NCBI RefSeq assembly: GCF_002007645.1
Contig: NZ_CP019791.1
Coordinates: 3,836,593 to 3,900,592 of the forward strand
DNA length: 64,000 nt
Direction: 5' to 3'
Source: Anaerohalosphaera lusitana
GTDB taxonomy: Bacteria > Planctomycetota > Phycisphaerae > Sedimentisphaerales > Anaerohalosphaeraceae
Both the position numbers and the translations under genes were made by a program. The stretch's first letter is position 1, and each line of letters opens with the position of its first letter. Below, piece by piece: positions 19,351-29,459 of the stretch. The notes beneath the pieces were generated by a model, which worked only from the letters and a program-made list of their open reading frames with translations, was not told where the DNA came from and ran no database searches.

Positions 19351-20520
19351 TTACGTATCATGATTTTGGAGCCGGTAGTGTATTGGGCTCATGCCGGTTT
19401 GCTTCTTGAATGAGGTGGAGAGATATGCGGGGGAGGAACACCCGGTTCGATGTGCGATTTCAGCGATGGACAGATCAGTTCGGACCAGCAGATCCTTGAC
19501 CGCCTGGATTTTTGTTTTCTGAATATGTCCCGCGATGGTTCGATTCAGTTCGGTAGTAAAACGCAATTCGAGAGCACGGCGAGAAAGCGAGGTGGCGCGG
19601 ACGACGCTTTCGACCGAAATGTTTTTATGGATGTTATTACGGATGAAGTTTAGAGCGACATAGAGTTCAGTGTCGGATACGGCGAGAATGTCGGTTGACT
19701 GGCGTGTTACAACTCGGAGCGGGCGGTGGAGCACGATCCGGGAGTCTGGACGGTTGGCAGCAATCTGCTGGTCGAGCAGTTTGGCTGCGCGATATGATGC
19801 GGCTTTGACAGAACGGGCGATGGAACTGAGAGGTGGGAATGTAAAGTTGCAAACCATAGGATCGTTGTCCAGGCCCAAGACGGCAACATCGTCCGGAACG
19901 GTAATGCCCGAAATCCTGCACGCATTGAGTACATCACGTGCCCTTTCATCGGTGCAAGAGAAAACAGCGAGGGGCTTGGGAAGGGCTTTCAGCCAGTCGC
20001 CGAGGACCTTCTGTTCGTTGAGCCAGTAACGTTTTTTTGGCGAAGTAGGCGGAGTGTAGATGTGGGCAGGTCGACCGGTTGATTCGAGATGGCGTTCATA
20101 TGATTCGGCGAGAGCGCGGGACCAGAGGAAGCGATCGAGGCCAACGTATGCAAAGTTTCTAAAGCCGCGGTCGAGGAAGTATTCCGCAGCAAGACACGCT
20201 TCGTCATCGTGGTCGCCATCTACAGTTATTGTATTTGGGACGGGCTCTCCGGTGTATGGGGAGATGATGGCGGGAATTTTAAGTTCTGTAAGTGTTTTAG
20301 AGTCTTTTGGCTGACGCATGATGACGGCATCAGCGCCCCACTTTTTGAGCATTTTCAGCGTTGGTTCTCTTTCGCCCGTCTCGACACGATAGAACGGCAG
20401 TTTACGGTAAAATATCCATGGGCCGTAATCGTGAGCATAGTTCGCAATGCCGCGAAGGACATTTCGTCCGTATTCACGTGACGTATCAATCAGAATTGCA
20501 ACTTTTGAGTTTGCTGGCAT
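19351..20520 (-). CDS. XylR-type regulator: periplasmic-binding-like sensor plus AraC HTH
   Basis: 389 residues. The N-terminal two thirds is a LacI/XylR sensor fold: KVAILIDTSREYGRNVLRGI, FSCTDERARDVLNACRISGI, PDDVAVLGLDNDPMVCNFTF. Residues ~285-385 are an AraC double HTH (ATSLSRRALELRFTTELNR, AEIAHRTGCSSPAYLSTSFK). There is no N-terminal DNA-binding domain, as in E. coli XylR. It is placed between the sulfatase and the pseudopilin and is the obvious candidate activator of the fucose/sulfated-glycan cluster. The inducer is probably a monosaccharide. Confidence 0.93.
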   Translation of the reverse strand: MPANSKVAILIDTSREYGRNVLRGIANYAHDYGPWIFYRKLPFYRVETGEREPTLKMLKKWGADAVIMRQPKDSKTLTELKIPAIISPYTGEPVPNTITVDGDHDDEACLAAEYFLDRGFRNFAYVGLDRFLWSRALAESYERHLESTGRPAHIYTPPTSPKKRYWLNEQKVLGDWLKALPKPLAVFSCTDERARDVLNACRISGITVPDDVAVLGLDNDPMVCNFTFPPLSSIARSVKAASYRAAKLLDQQIAANRPDSRIVLHRPLRVVTRQSTDILAVSDTELYVALNFIRNNIHKNISVESVVRATSLSRRALELRFTTELNRTIAGHIQKTKIQAVKDLLVRTDLSIAEIAHRTGCSSPAYLSTSFKKQTGMSPIHYRLQNHDT

Positions 20521-20638
20521 TTTTGGTTTACTTACAGGTTGCTATATTGCTGCCCTTTTTTTGACTGAGGTTGGCATTGCTATGATGATGCGAATTCACC
20601 GAAATCTTCATTTGGTTTTTGATGAGTTCGAACACCTT

Positions 20639-22165
20639 CTAGTCAATGAAAGCAGGCAACGGAACAGGCTTGCCGGAGGTTTTGTAAGTCGGCATCTGGG
20701 CTTCAGCGTCGATCATAAACAGACGCAGTTCCTCTACCAGACGCTGAGCAATATCCTTTCTCTGCGTGAACAAATTATTCGCTTCGCCGATATCCTCCGC
20801 CAGATTATAAAGCTCATACCGCTGATCGGCATGGAAATAGATCAATTTCCAGTCACCTTTTCGAATCGAGCTGTATGGTTTGCCGGTCCCATAATTATGC
20901 GGAAAATGCCAGAATACGGCGCGATCTTTTGGATAACCCGGTTTCTGTCTTAGCAATGGGACAAAGCTGACACCATCGACTTTGCCGCCTATTTGGGGGC
21001 AATCTTTCAGTCCCGCCATCTCCAGGATCGTTGGAAAGATATCTTCAATAATGATGTAATCATCACAAACTGAGCCGGGTTCGACAACGCCGGGCCATTT
21101 CACCATCGCAGGGACTCGAGAGCCTCCTTCATAAGGTGTCAGCTTGTGACCCCTGAGAGGAAGGTTGCGATCAGCCTGTGACGGCTGACCGTTATCCGTC
21201 ATAAACAGAATAATTGTATTGTCATCAATACCTTTGCTTTTTAAATGACTGCAAATATCTCCCAGGGATTTATCCATACTCTCGATCATCGAAGCGTACG
21301 TTGCATCGAAATCGTCAAGGCCCGCATCGATATATTTCTGATAGTAGCGATTGTCTTTTTCCCATGGAGCGTGAATTGCATAATGAGACATGTACAAATA
21401 GAACGGCTTATCAGCCGCAACGGCCTGATCCACCGCTTCCAGGGCTTCGATCGTCAGAGCTTCGTTCAAATAGATGTCCTGGCCGTGATATTCTTCCAGA
21501 TCAGGCACATCCCAGATACGTGAACCGTTACGGAAGGCCGCACTGAAATTGTTAGTCCCGTGATAGCTTCCGGGACCGCCGGCGCAGTGGCCGGCAATGT
21601 TAACATCAAAGCCCAGATTTTCCGGCATCTCTCCTGCCAAACCATCGGCTCCAAAATGAGCCTTGCCAACATGAATGGTATGATATCCGGTCTTCTGTAA
21701 GAACATCGGAAGCGTCTTGACATAAGCTGTGCGATCTACATCCGGCACAGGGCTGATGCCGTTGACATTCCAGGCAGGCGGATTCAGGGTAGGATGTGGG
21801 TGGTCGGGCGAAGCATTGGGCCGAAGCGTCCAATTAGTCACCTTATGACGAGCGGCGTTCATACCTGTCATCAAGCTGATGCGTGATGGTGAACAAACAG
21901 CACAAGCATATGCTTGAGTAAACTTCATTCCCGAATCAGCAAGCTGCTCCATGTTTGGAGTGTGATAGCGCTGATTGAGAGCAGTCACCTCGGTGTGGAA
22001 TGGTTCAGAGGTGTCCTGCCAGCCCATATCGTCGATGAAGAAAAAGATGATATTCGGTTTTTTTGCATTGGCCCCGCCATATGCTCTTGAAGTCATGGCA
22101 CTTCCTGCCAACACTGCCGATGCACCTAACATGCAAGTCTGTTTTAGAAAATCTCTGCGATTCAT
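20639..22165 (-). CDS. Tat-exported family S1 sulfatase
   Basis: 508 residues, AAGGAAG before the ATG. The twin-arginine signal is NRRDFLKQTCMLGASAVLAG. Asp45-Asp46 (FFFIDDMGW) bind calcium. Cys91 in AVCSPSRISLMTG (C-x-P-S-R) is the formylglycine precursor, and VGKAHFG and LFMTDNGQPS complete the sulfatase core. It should desulfate a carbohydrate ester. The fucosidases beside it suggest fucan/fucoidan or another sulfated fucose glycan; the S1 subfamily cannot be set by eye. The anaerobic or aerobic FGE/anSME maturase is not in the window. Confidence 0.95.
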   Translation of the reverse strand: MNRRDFLKQTCMLGASAVLAGSAMTSRAYGGANAKKPNIIFFFIDDMGWQDTSEPFHTEVTALNQRYHTPNMEQLADSGMKFTQAYACAVCSPSRISLMTGMNAARHKVTNWTLRPNASPDHPHPTLNPPAWNVNGISPVPDVDRTAYVKTLPMFLQKTGYHTIHVGKAHFGADGLAGEMPENLGFDVNIAGHCAGGPGSYHGTNNFSAAFRNGSRIWDVPDLEEYHGQDIYLNEALTIEALEAVDQAVAADKPFYLYMSHYAIHAPWEKDNRYYQKYIDAGLDDFDATYASMIESMDKSLGDICSHLKSKGIDDNTIILFMTDNGQPSQADRNLPLRGHKLTPYEGGSRVPAMVKWPGVVEPGSVCDDYIIIEDIFPTILEMAGLKDCPQIGGKVDGVSFVPLLRQKPGYPKDRAVFWHFPHNYGTGKPYSSIRKGDWKLIYFHADQRYELYNLAEDIGEANNLFTQRKDIAQRLVEELRLFMIDAEAQMPTYKTSGKPVPLPAFID

Positions 22166-22216
22166 TTATTTCTTCCTTCTATTAGCAACAAGTATGTTTC
22201 ATACTGTCAAGCATTG

Positions 22217-24778
22217 TCATTGAGCACTGGCAAGCCAGTCGGCTGCCACGATACTGAAATCTTCAAGATCAACCAAGCAGTCACGATTTACATCTGCATC
22301 CAAATAGCCCTGAGCCCCGCAATGCATATCAGGGCCATAAACCGCCAATTTCTTTATTTTTGGCGGCGCCACATATTGCAGAATTCTCAGTCGGATTCGC
22401 TCAGCGGTCACGGGAGTTATACGCTGAATGCGTTTATGACCAACGGAAATACCTGAAGCGATCTGCTGCCAGGTGGCTCCATCATCATTTGACATCTCCA
22501 CAACATATTCCCGAACACGTTCACCGAACTCGATATCTTCCATGATGACAACGTGGTCGATTTGTGCTGGTTCAGGCAGGACCAGTTCGACAGTATCACC
22601 TTCGACTGTCGATTCCGTTTCCGCAACGGGCCAGCCCACCCGTTTCCTGATCTCCTCACCAAACTCCGTAAGACGCTGTACATCCGCCTCCGGGATCAAA
22701 CCGCGGTCATCCGGAGTAACGCCGAGGATCAAGGTTGAGTTGCGTCCGACTGACTTATAATACATGTCCATCAAGTCATCAAGCGATTCGATCTTGTTTT
22801 CGTCATTCGGCTCCCAAAACCACTCATGGTCACGTAATGGAGCGTCCGCCATTGCTGGGCACCACCATTGACCGTCAGGGTCGCCGGTCGGCTTCAGGGT
22901 TCTGTAATCGCCGCAGGTTCCAGGACCGCAGGGCATTGTCGCCCAGTGCGGATAAGCAACGGTTCCGTCTTCATTGCCTCCCCAGCGGGCATCGGCCCGA
23001 TCCAGACTGTGATAGAAAAGGCAGTTGTCCTGATGAGCTTCAAAAACAGATAACACATCCGGCCCGCCCTGCTCAACGCCGAACGCGCCGCCATCGAACC
23101 ACAATTCAAAAAGATCGCCGTAGCGGGTGCAAATCTCTTCTACTTCCGCTTCGATCAACGCGTTGTATTCTTCCTGAGTAACAGGACTTCTGTCGGTAAC
23201 CCGGAAATCGTAAACGCCAAGATACGAGTTCCAGCGGGTTCCCATGTATATCCCGGGCTCGATACTGTACTTACGGCATGTATCAACGAAGTCCCGTACA
23301 ATATCACCCTGGCCGTTCTGCCATTGTAAAGCTTTCATGGAATACGGATTGACATCCGACTGCCAGAGACGAAAACCCGTCTCATGGCTCGCAGTGAGAA
23401 TCGCAAATCTTGCGCCGGCTTTGACGGCGGTCTGGATCCACTGATCCATATCATATTCCACCGGATTGAACATATCGATGTCTTCCATCGGGATCTTTGT
23501 AACCCGATTCTCACTCTGAACGTAATCCTGCCCGTCAAAAACATGCAGGTCATAATGATAAACCAATCCGAATTCAGCATTCTGCCAGGCCAACTGGGCA
23601 GGTCTAGGCGTGGGCAGCCCTTCGTTGTCATAGATGGTAGCATTAACCTCGGGGATATTACCGCCTTCGAATTCACTCCCACCGCCGGTTACGATAAAAC
23701 CGATCTTGGCTTGTTCCTGCCGGTCCTCGGTGAGCGTGTCATCCTTAGGCGTAACGGTTATCGTCTGCGCAGTAGTGTAATTTGACGGTGTGAAGGTCAA
23801 AGATATCGCCTCTCCCCAGTTACCCGCAACAGTACCGGAACTCAGTTTGATGTCATCTTTTGTACCTGTGATGTAAGCCGGATCCACGGTAACGGTCACA
23901 TCTCCAACCGGTGGAGTGTCTCCTTTGAGGGCAAGGGTAAATGAATCCGAAGTTTCGCCTTCTTCATAAACTGTAATCGAAGGCGGGAATACCTGTCCAA
24001 CGGAATGAGAATCAACCCACTTATCTCTTAGATAGGTTTCGATCTGCTGACAGTCGGCACTCGATAAGGCACCTGAATAGATCAATACCTCTCCGATCAA
24101 CCCTTTCCAGGGACGTACCGCCGCGGAATGGTTTCCGATAAAGACATCACCTGTGGCCGAAGGAATGGCAACTGTTGAAGCGGTTCCCTGCAATTGGCTG
24201 TTAAGATAAATATCAGAGCGTACCGTGTCTTCATCGTACACATAGGAAATGCAATAGGGTGTCTGGTACGTCAAAGCATTTGTAACGGCCTTACCGTAAT
24301 TTATGTTGTTGTACCAGACACGTCCGTGAATAGTCTGGTCGGAATCCATCTGCAGGGCCCATGCTCCGGAACCTGATATTAAAAGGATATTACTTGCTAT
24401 ATCATGGACACCTTCAGCATAAACGGCCGCAAATATCGTCATGCTGCTGCCGCTGGGGCAGTTCGAGCCAGTCATCAGATCATCATTTCCAACGAATCTG
24501 ACGGCCTGCTTACCATTCACAGGCCAGGAACCAATAGCTGGTCTTGCCGTACCGCTGGCTGAGACATCGGCGCCACTGGCAGACTTATCCGTCCAGCTTT
24601 CTGCATATCCATCTGAAATACCGGCCTCGCCGCTTCCTTCTGCGACTCCGTCGCCATCCAGATCGTTGCCGTCCAGCCAGAATTGCAGGCCGGTGATGCT
24701 GTCCGGATCAAAGCTGGCAAATACCGGAACAGCAGTAATTACGCATGAAATAAAAATAACTAATAAATTCCTGTACAT
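22217..24778 (-). CDS. Multidomain GH29 fucosidase: LamG, beta-sandwich, GH29, discoidin-like, dockerin
   Basis: The ATG at 24778 gives a clean signal peptide (MYRNLLVIFISCVITAVPVF). A GTG 21 nt upstream with AAAGG before it is an alternative, and the frame is open to 24838. Numbered from 24838, domains are a LamG/concanavalin-like module (~45-280: GLQFWLDGNDLDGDG), a Calx-like sandwich (~285-405), a GH29 barrel (~410-730), a discoidin-like sandwich (~740-840) and one dockerin repeat (DVNRDCLVDLEDFSIVAADW). The nucleophile should be Asp ~582 in FELWFDGGAF. It has no close sequence identity with the other fucosidase, which suggests a different linkage specificity. Confidence 0.9.
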   Translation of the reverse strand: MYRNLLVIFISCVITAVPVFASFDPDSITGLQFWLDGNDLDGDGVAEGSGEAGISDGYAESWTDKSASGADVSASGTARPAIGSWPVNGKQAVRFVGNDDLMTGSNCPSGSSMTIFAAVYAEGVHDIASNILLISGSGAWALQMDSDQTIHGRVWYNNINYGKAVTNALTYQTPYCISYVYDEDTVRSDIYLNSQLQGTASTVAIPSATGDVFIGNHSAAVRPWKGLIGEVLIYSGALSSADCQQIETYLRDKWVDSHSVGQVFPPSITVYEEGETSDSFTLALKGDTPPVGDVTVTVDPAYITGTKDDIKLSSGTVAGNWGEAISLTFTPSNYTTAQTITVTPKDDTLTEDRQEQAKIGFIVTGGGSEFEGGNIPEVNATIYDNEGLPTPRPAQLAWQNAEFGLVYHYDLHVFDGQDYVQSENRVTKIPMEDIDMFNPVEYDMDQWIQTAVKAGARFAILTASHETGFRLWQSDVNPYSMKALQWQNGQGDIVRDFVDTCRKYSIEPGIYMGTRWNSYLGVYDFRVTDRSPVTQEEYNALIEAEVEEICTRYGDLFELWFDGGAFGVEQGGPDVLSVFEAHQDNCLFYHSLDRADARWGGNEDGTVAYPHWATMPCGPGTCGDYRTLKPTGDPDGQWWCPAMADAPLRDHEWFWEPNDENKIESLDDLMDMYYKSVGRNSTLILGVTPDDRGLIPEADVQRLTEFGEEIRKRVGWPVAETESTVEGDTVELVLPEPAQIDHVVIMEDIEFGERVREYVVEMSNDDGATWQQIASGISVGHKRIQRITPVTAERIRLRILQYVAPPKIKKLAVYGPDMHCGAQGYLDADVNRDCLVDLEDFSIVAADWLASAQ

Positions 24779-24853
24779 TTTATGCCTGTCTGCTTTCACC
24801 GTAATTGACCTTTCATACTTTTTCAGATTATCGCCCATTATTACACCCTGCCC

Positions 24854-25645
24854 TTAAGGTAAGGTACTGTTTAACCACTGACTGCAAAAAACGACCAAAT
24901 CAGAAAGATCGACTTTACAATCTTTATTCAAGTCACTGATCTGATACCCCCACTCAATGCACTCTGTCAGATCTCCGTCGCCTTCTCCTGCGATAGTAAT
25001 ATTGTCCAGTTCCCCCGCGGATACACCAAAAACAACTTTGTTGCTGGTTACAGCCGGCATGAAGTTAGTATTAGCGGTAGCGGTTGCATAGTTGGCTGGA
25101 TCGGCAGCATTAACAACTTCGATGCTAACCTGCGAACCGTTATCGGTGACTGTAAAATACCAATCGCCGGGAACAACGCTCAGGTTTTCTATGTTTTTAG
25201 TCATACTGCTGATAGCGTTCCAACCCACGGAATCCTCTTTGGTCATTATATTTACGTTATACTCGTTATTAGCAAAAGAGAAACGTAACCCGGAACCTAT
25301 AACACCACCATTATTTGGCCATCCCACGGAGTCATATTCACCATTGGAACGTGTCCAGACCACCATAGCTTCGTCGGCAGCAATATATACAGTACCGGTA
25401 ACCGTCAACGTCCCCTCCACAGCAGGATCCCAGCTTCCTTGAGTCACAAGAAAAGGCCTTGTATCATCCGTTGTGCCGAAGATGACCACGCCATTGGCTT
25501 CGGTGACGAAGGCCCCGTCTTTATCCAGCGAGATCCACTTACTGGTATCCAGCACGCCGTCGTCAAAATTATCGGCTACCGGGATGGCCTGGAGGACGCC
25601 TGCTGCGCAAATATATGAGATACAAATAAGTACCTGTTTTTTCAC
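24854..25645 (-). CDS. Small secreted concanavalin-like protein with dockerin repeat
   Basis: GTG at 25645 (GGGAG 9 nt upstream) starts a signal peptide (VKKQVLICISYICAAGVLQA); a TTG lies 15 nt further upstream. Residues ~25-215 form a jelly-roll-like module (AIPVADNFDDGVLDTSKWIS, VVWTRSNGEYDSVGWPNNGG). It ends in a single dockerin-like EF-hand (DLNKDCKVDLSDLVVFCSQW). The module is clearly paralogous to the first ~230 residues of the 987-residue protein at 30485-33448. The role is unknown; glycan binding is likely. Confidence 0.8.
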   Translation of the reverse strand: MKKQVLICISYICAAGVLQAIPVADNFDDGVLDTSKWISLDKDGAFVTEANGVVIFGTTDDTRPFLVTQGSWDPAVEGTLTVTGTVYIAADEAMVVWTRSNGEYDSVGWPNNGGVIGSGLRFSFANNEYNVNIMTKEDSVGWNAISSMTKNIENLSVVPGDWYFTVTDNGSQVSIEVVNAADPANYATATANTNFMPAVTSNKVVFGVSAGELDNITIAGEGDGDLTECIEWGYQISDLNKDCKVDLSDLVVFCSQWLNSTLP

Positions 25646-25765
25646 CCTTGCGTCTCCCAAACAATAAATATTCTATTGCCAGCCATCGAACCCATGCAGC
25701 CAATTATTAAATTACGTTCCATACTAAAATTGAAAGTCTACTTTAATGCATCTTTGTAGAGCTAA

Positions 25766-25800
25766 GGCGTACCTCTCCGCTAAATATTGAAAGGTACGCC
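25766..25800 (-). terminator. Inverted repeat between genes
   Basis: GGCGTACCT (25766-25774) and AGGTACGCC (25792-25800) form a perfect 9-bp stem with a 17-nt loop. It lies between the LamG pseudogene and the small dockerin gene. There is no U-tract, so it may be a processing or weak termination hairpin. Confidence 0.4.
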
Positions 25801-25866
25801 CCTTGTAGTTTAACTTGCTAATTCAATTTAGTTACAGGATTCTACCGGATACAAACCGCATTCGAG

Positions 25867-26150
25867 TCAGACAGCGACGAATTCGGCAAAGTCAAACAGG
25901 TTGACTACACAGTAGCCTTCAAATCCATCAACGCCCTTGACCAGGCCAGTATCACCATATGCAATATCCAGTGCAGGCGGAGGAACGTAAACCTCTTCAC
26001 CGGTGATTGGATAGGTAAGGCCAACCACATCTTCTTGTGTAAGAGCATAGCTCTAGATCCGCATATCATCCGCAACCCAGTTGTTGCATTTAGAAAAGAG
26101 ACCACCGCGATAATTTCCGTCCCACTTGACCCAACAAGCAAAAGAACAAA
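25867..26150 (-). pseudogene. Remnant of a LamG/dockerin protein
   Basis: On the minus strand one frame reads CWVKWDGNYRGGLFSKCNNW then WVADDMRI and a TAG (26053-26055). This matches the LamG core AWVKWDGVTRGGLLSKRTGW of the 30485-33448 protein. Another frame continues with TYPITGEEVYVPPPALDIAY and ends VVNLFDFAEFVAV before TGA at 25867-25869, like a worn dockerin repeat. The fragments are out of frame and without a start, so the gene is dead. The rest of 25661-26229 shows nothing else except the hairpin at 25766. Confidence 0.75.
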
Positions 26151-26229
26151 ATACCTTCAATCCTGACAAATTACGCGTCTACAAACTTAATTGTCTATTT
26201 GCTCTCTTTACAATTCCCGCAAAACACCA

Positions 26230-27015
26230 CTAATAAAATATTATTCCCGCAGCTCCTGCATTAGCTCTGGGTTCCATTTCAGATTTCTTGTTGTATGTGA
26301 CGCTTCCATCACCGTATCCCAAGGGATTGTCAGTTGCGGTTGAAAACACGTTAAACTTAGTATCCATTTCTACCAGGTTACCACCATGTGAAAGGTCCCA
26401 GAAATGCCCGCTACCACCTGCCGCATTGCTGACACGATGTGCGAAGATAGGAGTCCGAGACGTCGCCTCTCCATCATTCTTTGGCCAATGAACCGGGTTG
26501 TTGACCATGTTGCCTTCATCATCCCTGAAACTGTACTTGGGTTCCTCTCCAAAGTAGGTATAATTTGCAAGCCACATATATGGGCTTGTAATATTGGCCG
26601 GATCCTGTCCAGCGTCCAGATCAACAGAACCCCAACCCCCATATGCACCGTTCTCATGTAAGTATTCGGGATTCTTAAAAATCGAATCTCCGGACCTAAT
26701 TGATCGTATGACCGGACACAGCATTACATCCAGATCATCGATATAGGGGATCATCGCATGATACAGACTGTCATTACTGCCGTTACTTCTTGCGTATTCG
26801 GGGCTGTGGTCGCCATGAGAATGATATCTGCCGTCATTGTCAGTCGCATACAACTTCAGGTATAGCGAATGACTTCTAATGTTATTCGCGCAGTAGACAC
26901 GCTTGGCCATTGTCTTGACTTTACCTAGAGCAGGCATCATGATCGCAAGCAGCAACGCTATGATAGAAATCACGACCAGCAATTCAATTAGAGTAAAAGC
27001 CTTTTTGTTATGCAT
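26230..27015 (-). CDS. Pseudopilin-like protein
   Basis: ATG at 27015 with AAGGGG upstream; the frame is open a further 18 codons. MHNKKAFTLIELLVVISIIA is the prepilin signal, followed by MPALGKVKTMAKRVYCANNI. The globular part has SPYMWLANYTYFG and a C-terminal GYGDGSVTYN. It is directly downstream (60 bp) of the FecR gene. It belongs to the same family as the products at 18344 and 28605 but has diverged in the globular region. Confidence 0.88.
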   Translation of the reverse strand: MHNKKAFTLIELLVVISIIALLLAIMMPALGKVKTMAKRVYCANNIRSHSLYLKLYATDNDGRYHSHGDHSPEYARSNGSNDSLYHAMIPYIDDLDVMLCPVIRSIRSGDSIFKNPEYLHENGAYGGWGSVDLDAGQDPANITSPYMWLANYTYFGEEPKYSFRDDEGNMVNNPVHWPKNDGEATSRTPIFAHRVSNAAGGSGHFWDLSHGGNLVEMDTKFNVFSTATDNPLGYGDGSVTYNKKSEMEPRANAGAAGIIFY

Positions 27016-27074
27016 TATTTGCCCCTTAGACAAGAATAGACTCCGGTTCAATGAAACAGGCGAATACAAGTAGA

Positions 27075-28556
27075 TCAGGGCGATTCAACTAGAATACGTA
27101 TCTGATCGAAATTACCTGCCACCATCTTTACCATTAACGTTTTTCGATCCTCACTCAGGGTTAATACGTCTAAAGTTGACTCGTCAATCTCTCGCCAGGT
27201 TGATGACTCACCGGTGATTCCCCTGTTGATATCATCACTGTAATCAACATTCGGATTTCCGAACAAGGAATCTGACTCGATTATCTTGTCAGTATCTACC
27301 AGAACACCAACAATGGGACATCTGAATGCAATCGTCCCATTTAGAACTAGATTTTGCTCAAAACTTGTCCCGCCAACACGATCTATATGAAGTAGAAAAC
27401 TGTCGACAGGTTTGTCCACTTGCCCGGGGATTGCTTCAGTATCCAGAGTTAGGTCCTGCGATGTATACTGCCCTGAGGATATCAAACCAGTGATCTCATT
27501 TTGAAGTGGAACTGATTTTCGTTCCTCAATAAGAAACATTTTGCTGTCGCTTTCAAACGCATCCTGCTCCAGCGATTTCGGGCTGGCACGTAAAAAGTCT
27601 ATACTTCCTTTTACTTCGACTGACGTGAGCACATCTTTCCATGTCTGTTTGTAAGCATATCGATCGCACGGTATGTCGCTGACAGTGCCCGAACCATAAG
27701 AAACCTGTTTGGCCTGCCCGGCAGTCAGAACATTATCATAGTGCTTGTCATAAAGCGATGCCATTTCAACTTTACCATCGAACACACTTACTTCACTGCT
27801 TTGGTTCTGCCTTACAGTAACACCAAACTCTGTACCAAGATCGGTGATCTCAAAGTCAGCACTCTGAATTTTGAATCCGTATGCCTTAGGCGGAACACTG
27901 CATGCAACCTTGCCGTAATAAAGGAAGATTTCGTCTGTATCGCGCATTTCGAACTTTGCCGGAGACTCAATTATAACGTCTGCTCCGTTGTTGCTGAGTA
28001 TTCTGGCAAAACCTTTTGTCAACAAATACGGGCTGTCGCCTGTCCAGAAGCCAACTCCGTTTGTCCACCGCACTCCTTCGTCCGTCCACTCTGCATCCAC
28101 CTGGTCAACGAGCGTAGCAACCTTGATGCTGCCCTCTTTAGGACGGACAAAATTCAGAATGAAAACAACAAATAGAAGTGCCGCGGAACTAATGATAAGT
28201 GTAACAATCTGAAACTTACTAAGTTTGTGCTTTTCACGTTGCGGGTATTCCACCTTTTGAATTATGTTCCGGCCTTCCTCTTGTTCGGAAACGACTACAG
28301 CCGGAGCTGTCATCTCATACTTGCTCAACTCCGCCCAAAAGTCAGAGCTTATCGGGTCTGATAGACTACTTTGGCTGAGATCGATACCGTTCTTCAGCAA
28401 AGCCGTGTTTTTCATAAACTCTCGATAAAACTCTAGTGCCTCAGGAGATTGAGCGAGCTGCTGGTTTAACACGGATAGTCCGTGATCAGTTATCGAACCG
28501 TCCATCAGCCCCATTATGAGCTTGCACAGTGCTATTCTTTGATCGTCACTAATCAT
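27075..28556 (-). CDS. FecR-domain membrane protein (putative anti-sigma/regulatory partner)
   Basis: 493 residues. The N-terminal ~110 residues are helical and cytoplasmic (ISDDQRIALCKLIMGLMDGS). One membrane helix follows (IVTLIISSAALLFVVFILNF). A FecR-type sandwich covers ~165-280: FARILSNNGADVIIESPAKF, ITDLGTEFGVTVRQNQSSEV, VSVFDGKVEMASL. The ~200-residue C-terminal region resembles a carbohydrate-binding-like sandwich. It lies with an ECF sigma gene and two pseudopilin genes on one strand, a recurrent planctomycete arrangement. Unlike iron-citrate FecR there is no TonB receptor here, so the signal is probably a surface event of another kind. Confidence 0.85.
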   Translation of the reverse strand: MISDDQRIALCKLIMGLMDGSITDHGLSVLNQQLAQSPEALEFYREFMKNTALLKNGIDLSQSSLSDPISSDFWAELSKYEMTAPAVVVSEQEEGRNIIQKVEYPQREKHKLSKFQIVTLIISSAALLFVVFILNFVRPKEGSIKVATLVDQVDAEWTDEGVRWTNGVGFWTGDSPYLLTKGFARILSNNGADVIIESPAKFEMRDTDEIFLYYGKVACSVPPKAYGFKIQSADFEITDLGTEFGVTVRQNQSSEVSVFDGKVEMASLYDKHYDNVLTAGQAKQVSYGSGTVSDIPCDRYAYKQTWKDVLTSVEVKGSIDFLRASPKSLEQDAFESDSKMFLIEERKSVPLQNEITGLISSGQYTSQDLTLDTEAIPGQVDKPVDSFLLHIDRVGGTSFEQNLVLNGTIAFRCPIVGVLVDTDKIIESDSLFGNPNVDYSDDINRGITGESSTWREIDESTLDVLTLSEDRKTLMVKMVAGNFDQIRILVESP

Positions 28557-28604
28557 TCGTTATGTCCTGATGTTCATACTATCTCAAATATACTGCTAAA
28601 AAGC

Positions 28605-29459
28605 TCAGTCCAATATCTGGGCCGTGCCTTTGAAAAGACCCAGGAGCGCTCGCAGGTTATAACCGTTCTGGTTTGGCAGATTAGGTCTGTCCTGACTATC
28701 ACCCCAGAAATCATCTGCATTTATGGCTTCTTTGTCATTGCTGAATACAACATGGCCGTCTCCATGAAGCACATTGATACCTGCAGGCTTATTCACCCCC
28801 GCGCGGTGCATTACGGTATTCTGTGTATCGATAAGGTCAGCGGCCAGACTCGTGCTAGAAGTCATGTTTGAAACCTTATAACCTACCATGTGAACCTTTA
28901 CGTCCCGGTTGCTGCTTCCACACTGGATAACTTCCCTGGCACGTACTTGAGGGATATAGCTGTAACTTACTCTTACCGCCGCACTGTTGGAGTTACCTGG
29001 TGGATTCTTGACAAAAGGCCAGGAAAGGCGACCAATATAGGGTTCGTAAGAATAAGTCTTGCTGACGGTACGTGCTGAGGGACAATAAAATACTTTAGGA
29101 TCCTTCAGATAATCTGTGGTGATCAGCCACGTCATATTATATGGATCACCTATTATTTTGTCTTGATCAGAGGTTGCGTTCGGGTTGATGTGGCAAGCAA
29201 AATATGCCGCCCAGCCTGCATAACCTGCTGTGCCTCGCCAGTTTTCTTCCATCCAGCTTGGAGGCACCTTATTGTTATTATCAGTTGCATAAGTGAGCAT
29301 GCTGATTCCGACCTGTTTTAGATTGGAACCGCAGGTCACACGGCGAGCTCGCTCTTTGACCATGCCCAGTGCGGGCATCATAATGGCCAAGAGTAATGCG
29401 ATAATCGAGATCACTACCAACAATTCGATGAGGGTAAATCCGCCTTTTTTCAAATTCAT
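28605..29459 (-). CDS. Pseudopilin-like protein (H-X9-DG type)
   Basis: ATG at 29459 with CGGGA upstream; an in-frame ATG lies 39 nt earlier. MNLKKGGFTLIELLVVISII is the prepilin signal. The globular part includes RRVTCGSNLKQVGISMLTYA and ends in a His/Asp-Gly block (GINVLHGDGHVVFSNDKEAI). It lies between the sigma factor and the FecR gene, so transcription with them is likely. Confidence 0.9.
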   Translation of the reverse strand: MNLKKGGFTLIELLVVISIIALLLAIMMPALGMVKERARRVTCGSNLKQVGISMLTYATDNNNKVPPSWMEENWRGTAGYAGWAAYFACHINPNATSDQDKIIGDPYNMTWLITTDYLKDPKVFYCPSARTVSKTYSYEPYIGRLSWPFVKNPPGNSNSAAVRVSYSYIPQVRAREVIQCGSSNRDVKVHMVGYKVSNMTSSTSLAADLIDTQNTVMHRAGVNKPAGINVLHGDGHVVFSNDKEAINADDFWGDSQDRPNLPNQNGYNLRALLGLFKGTAQILD

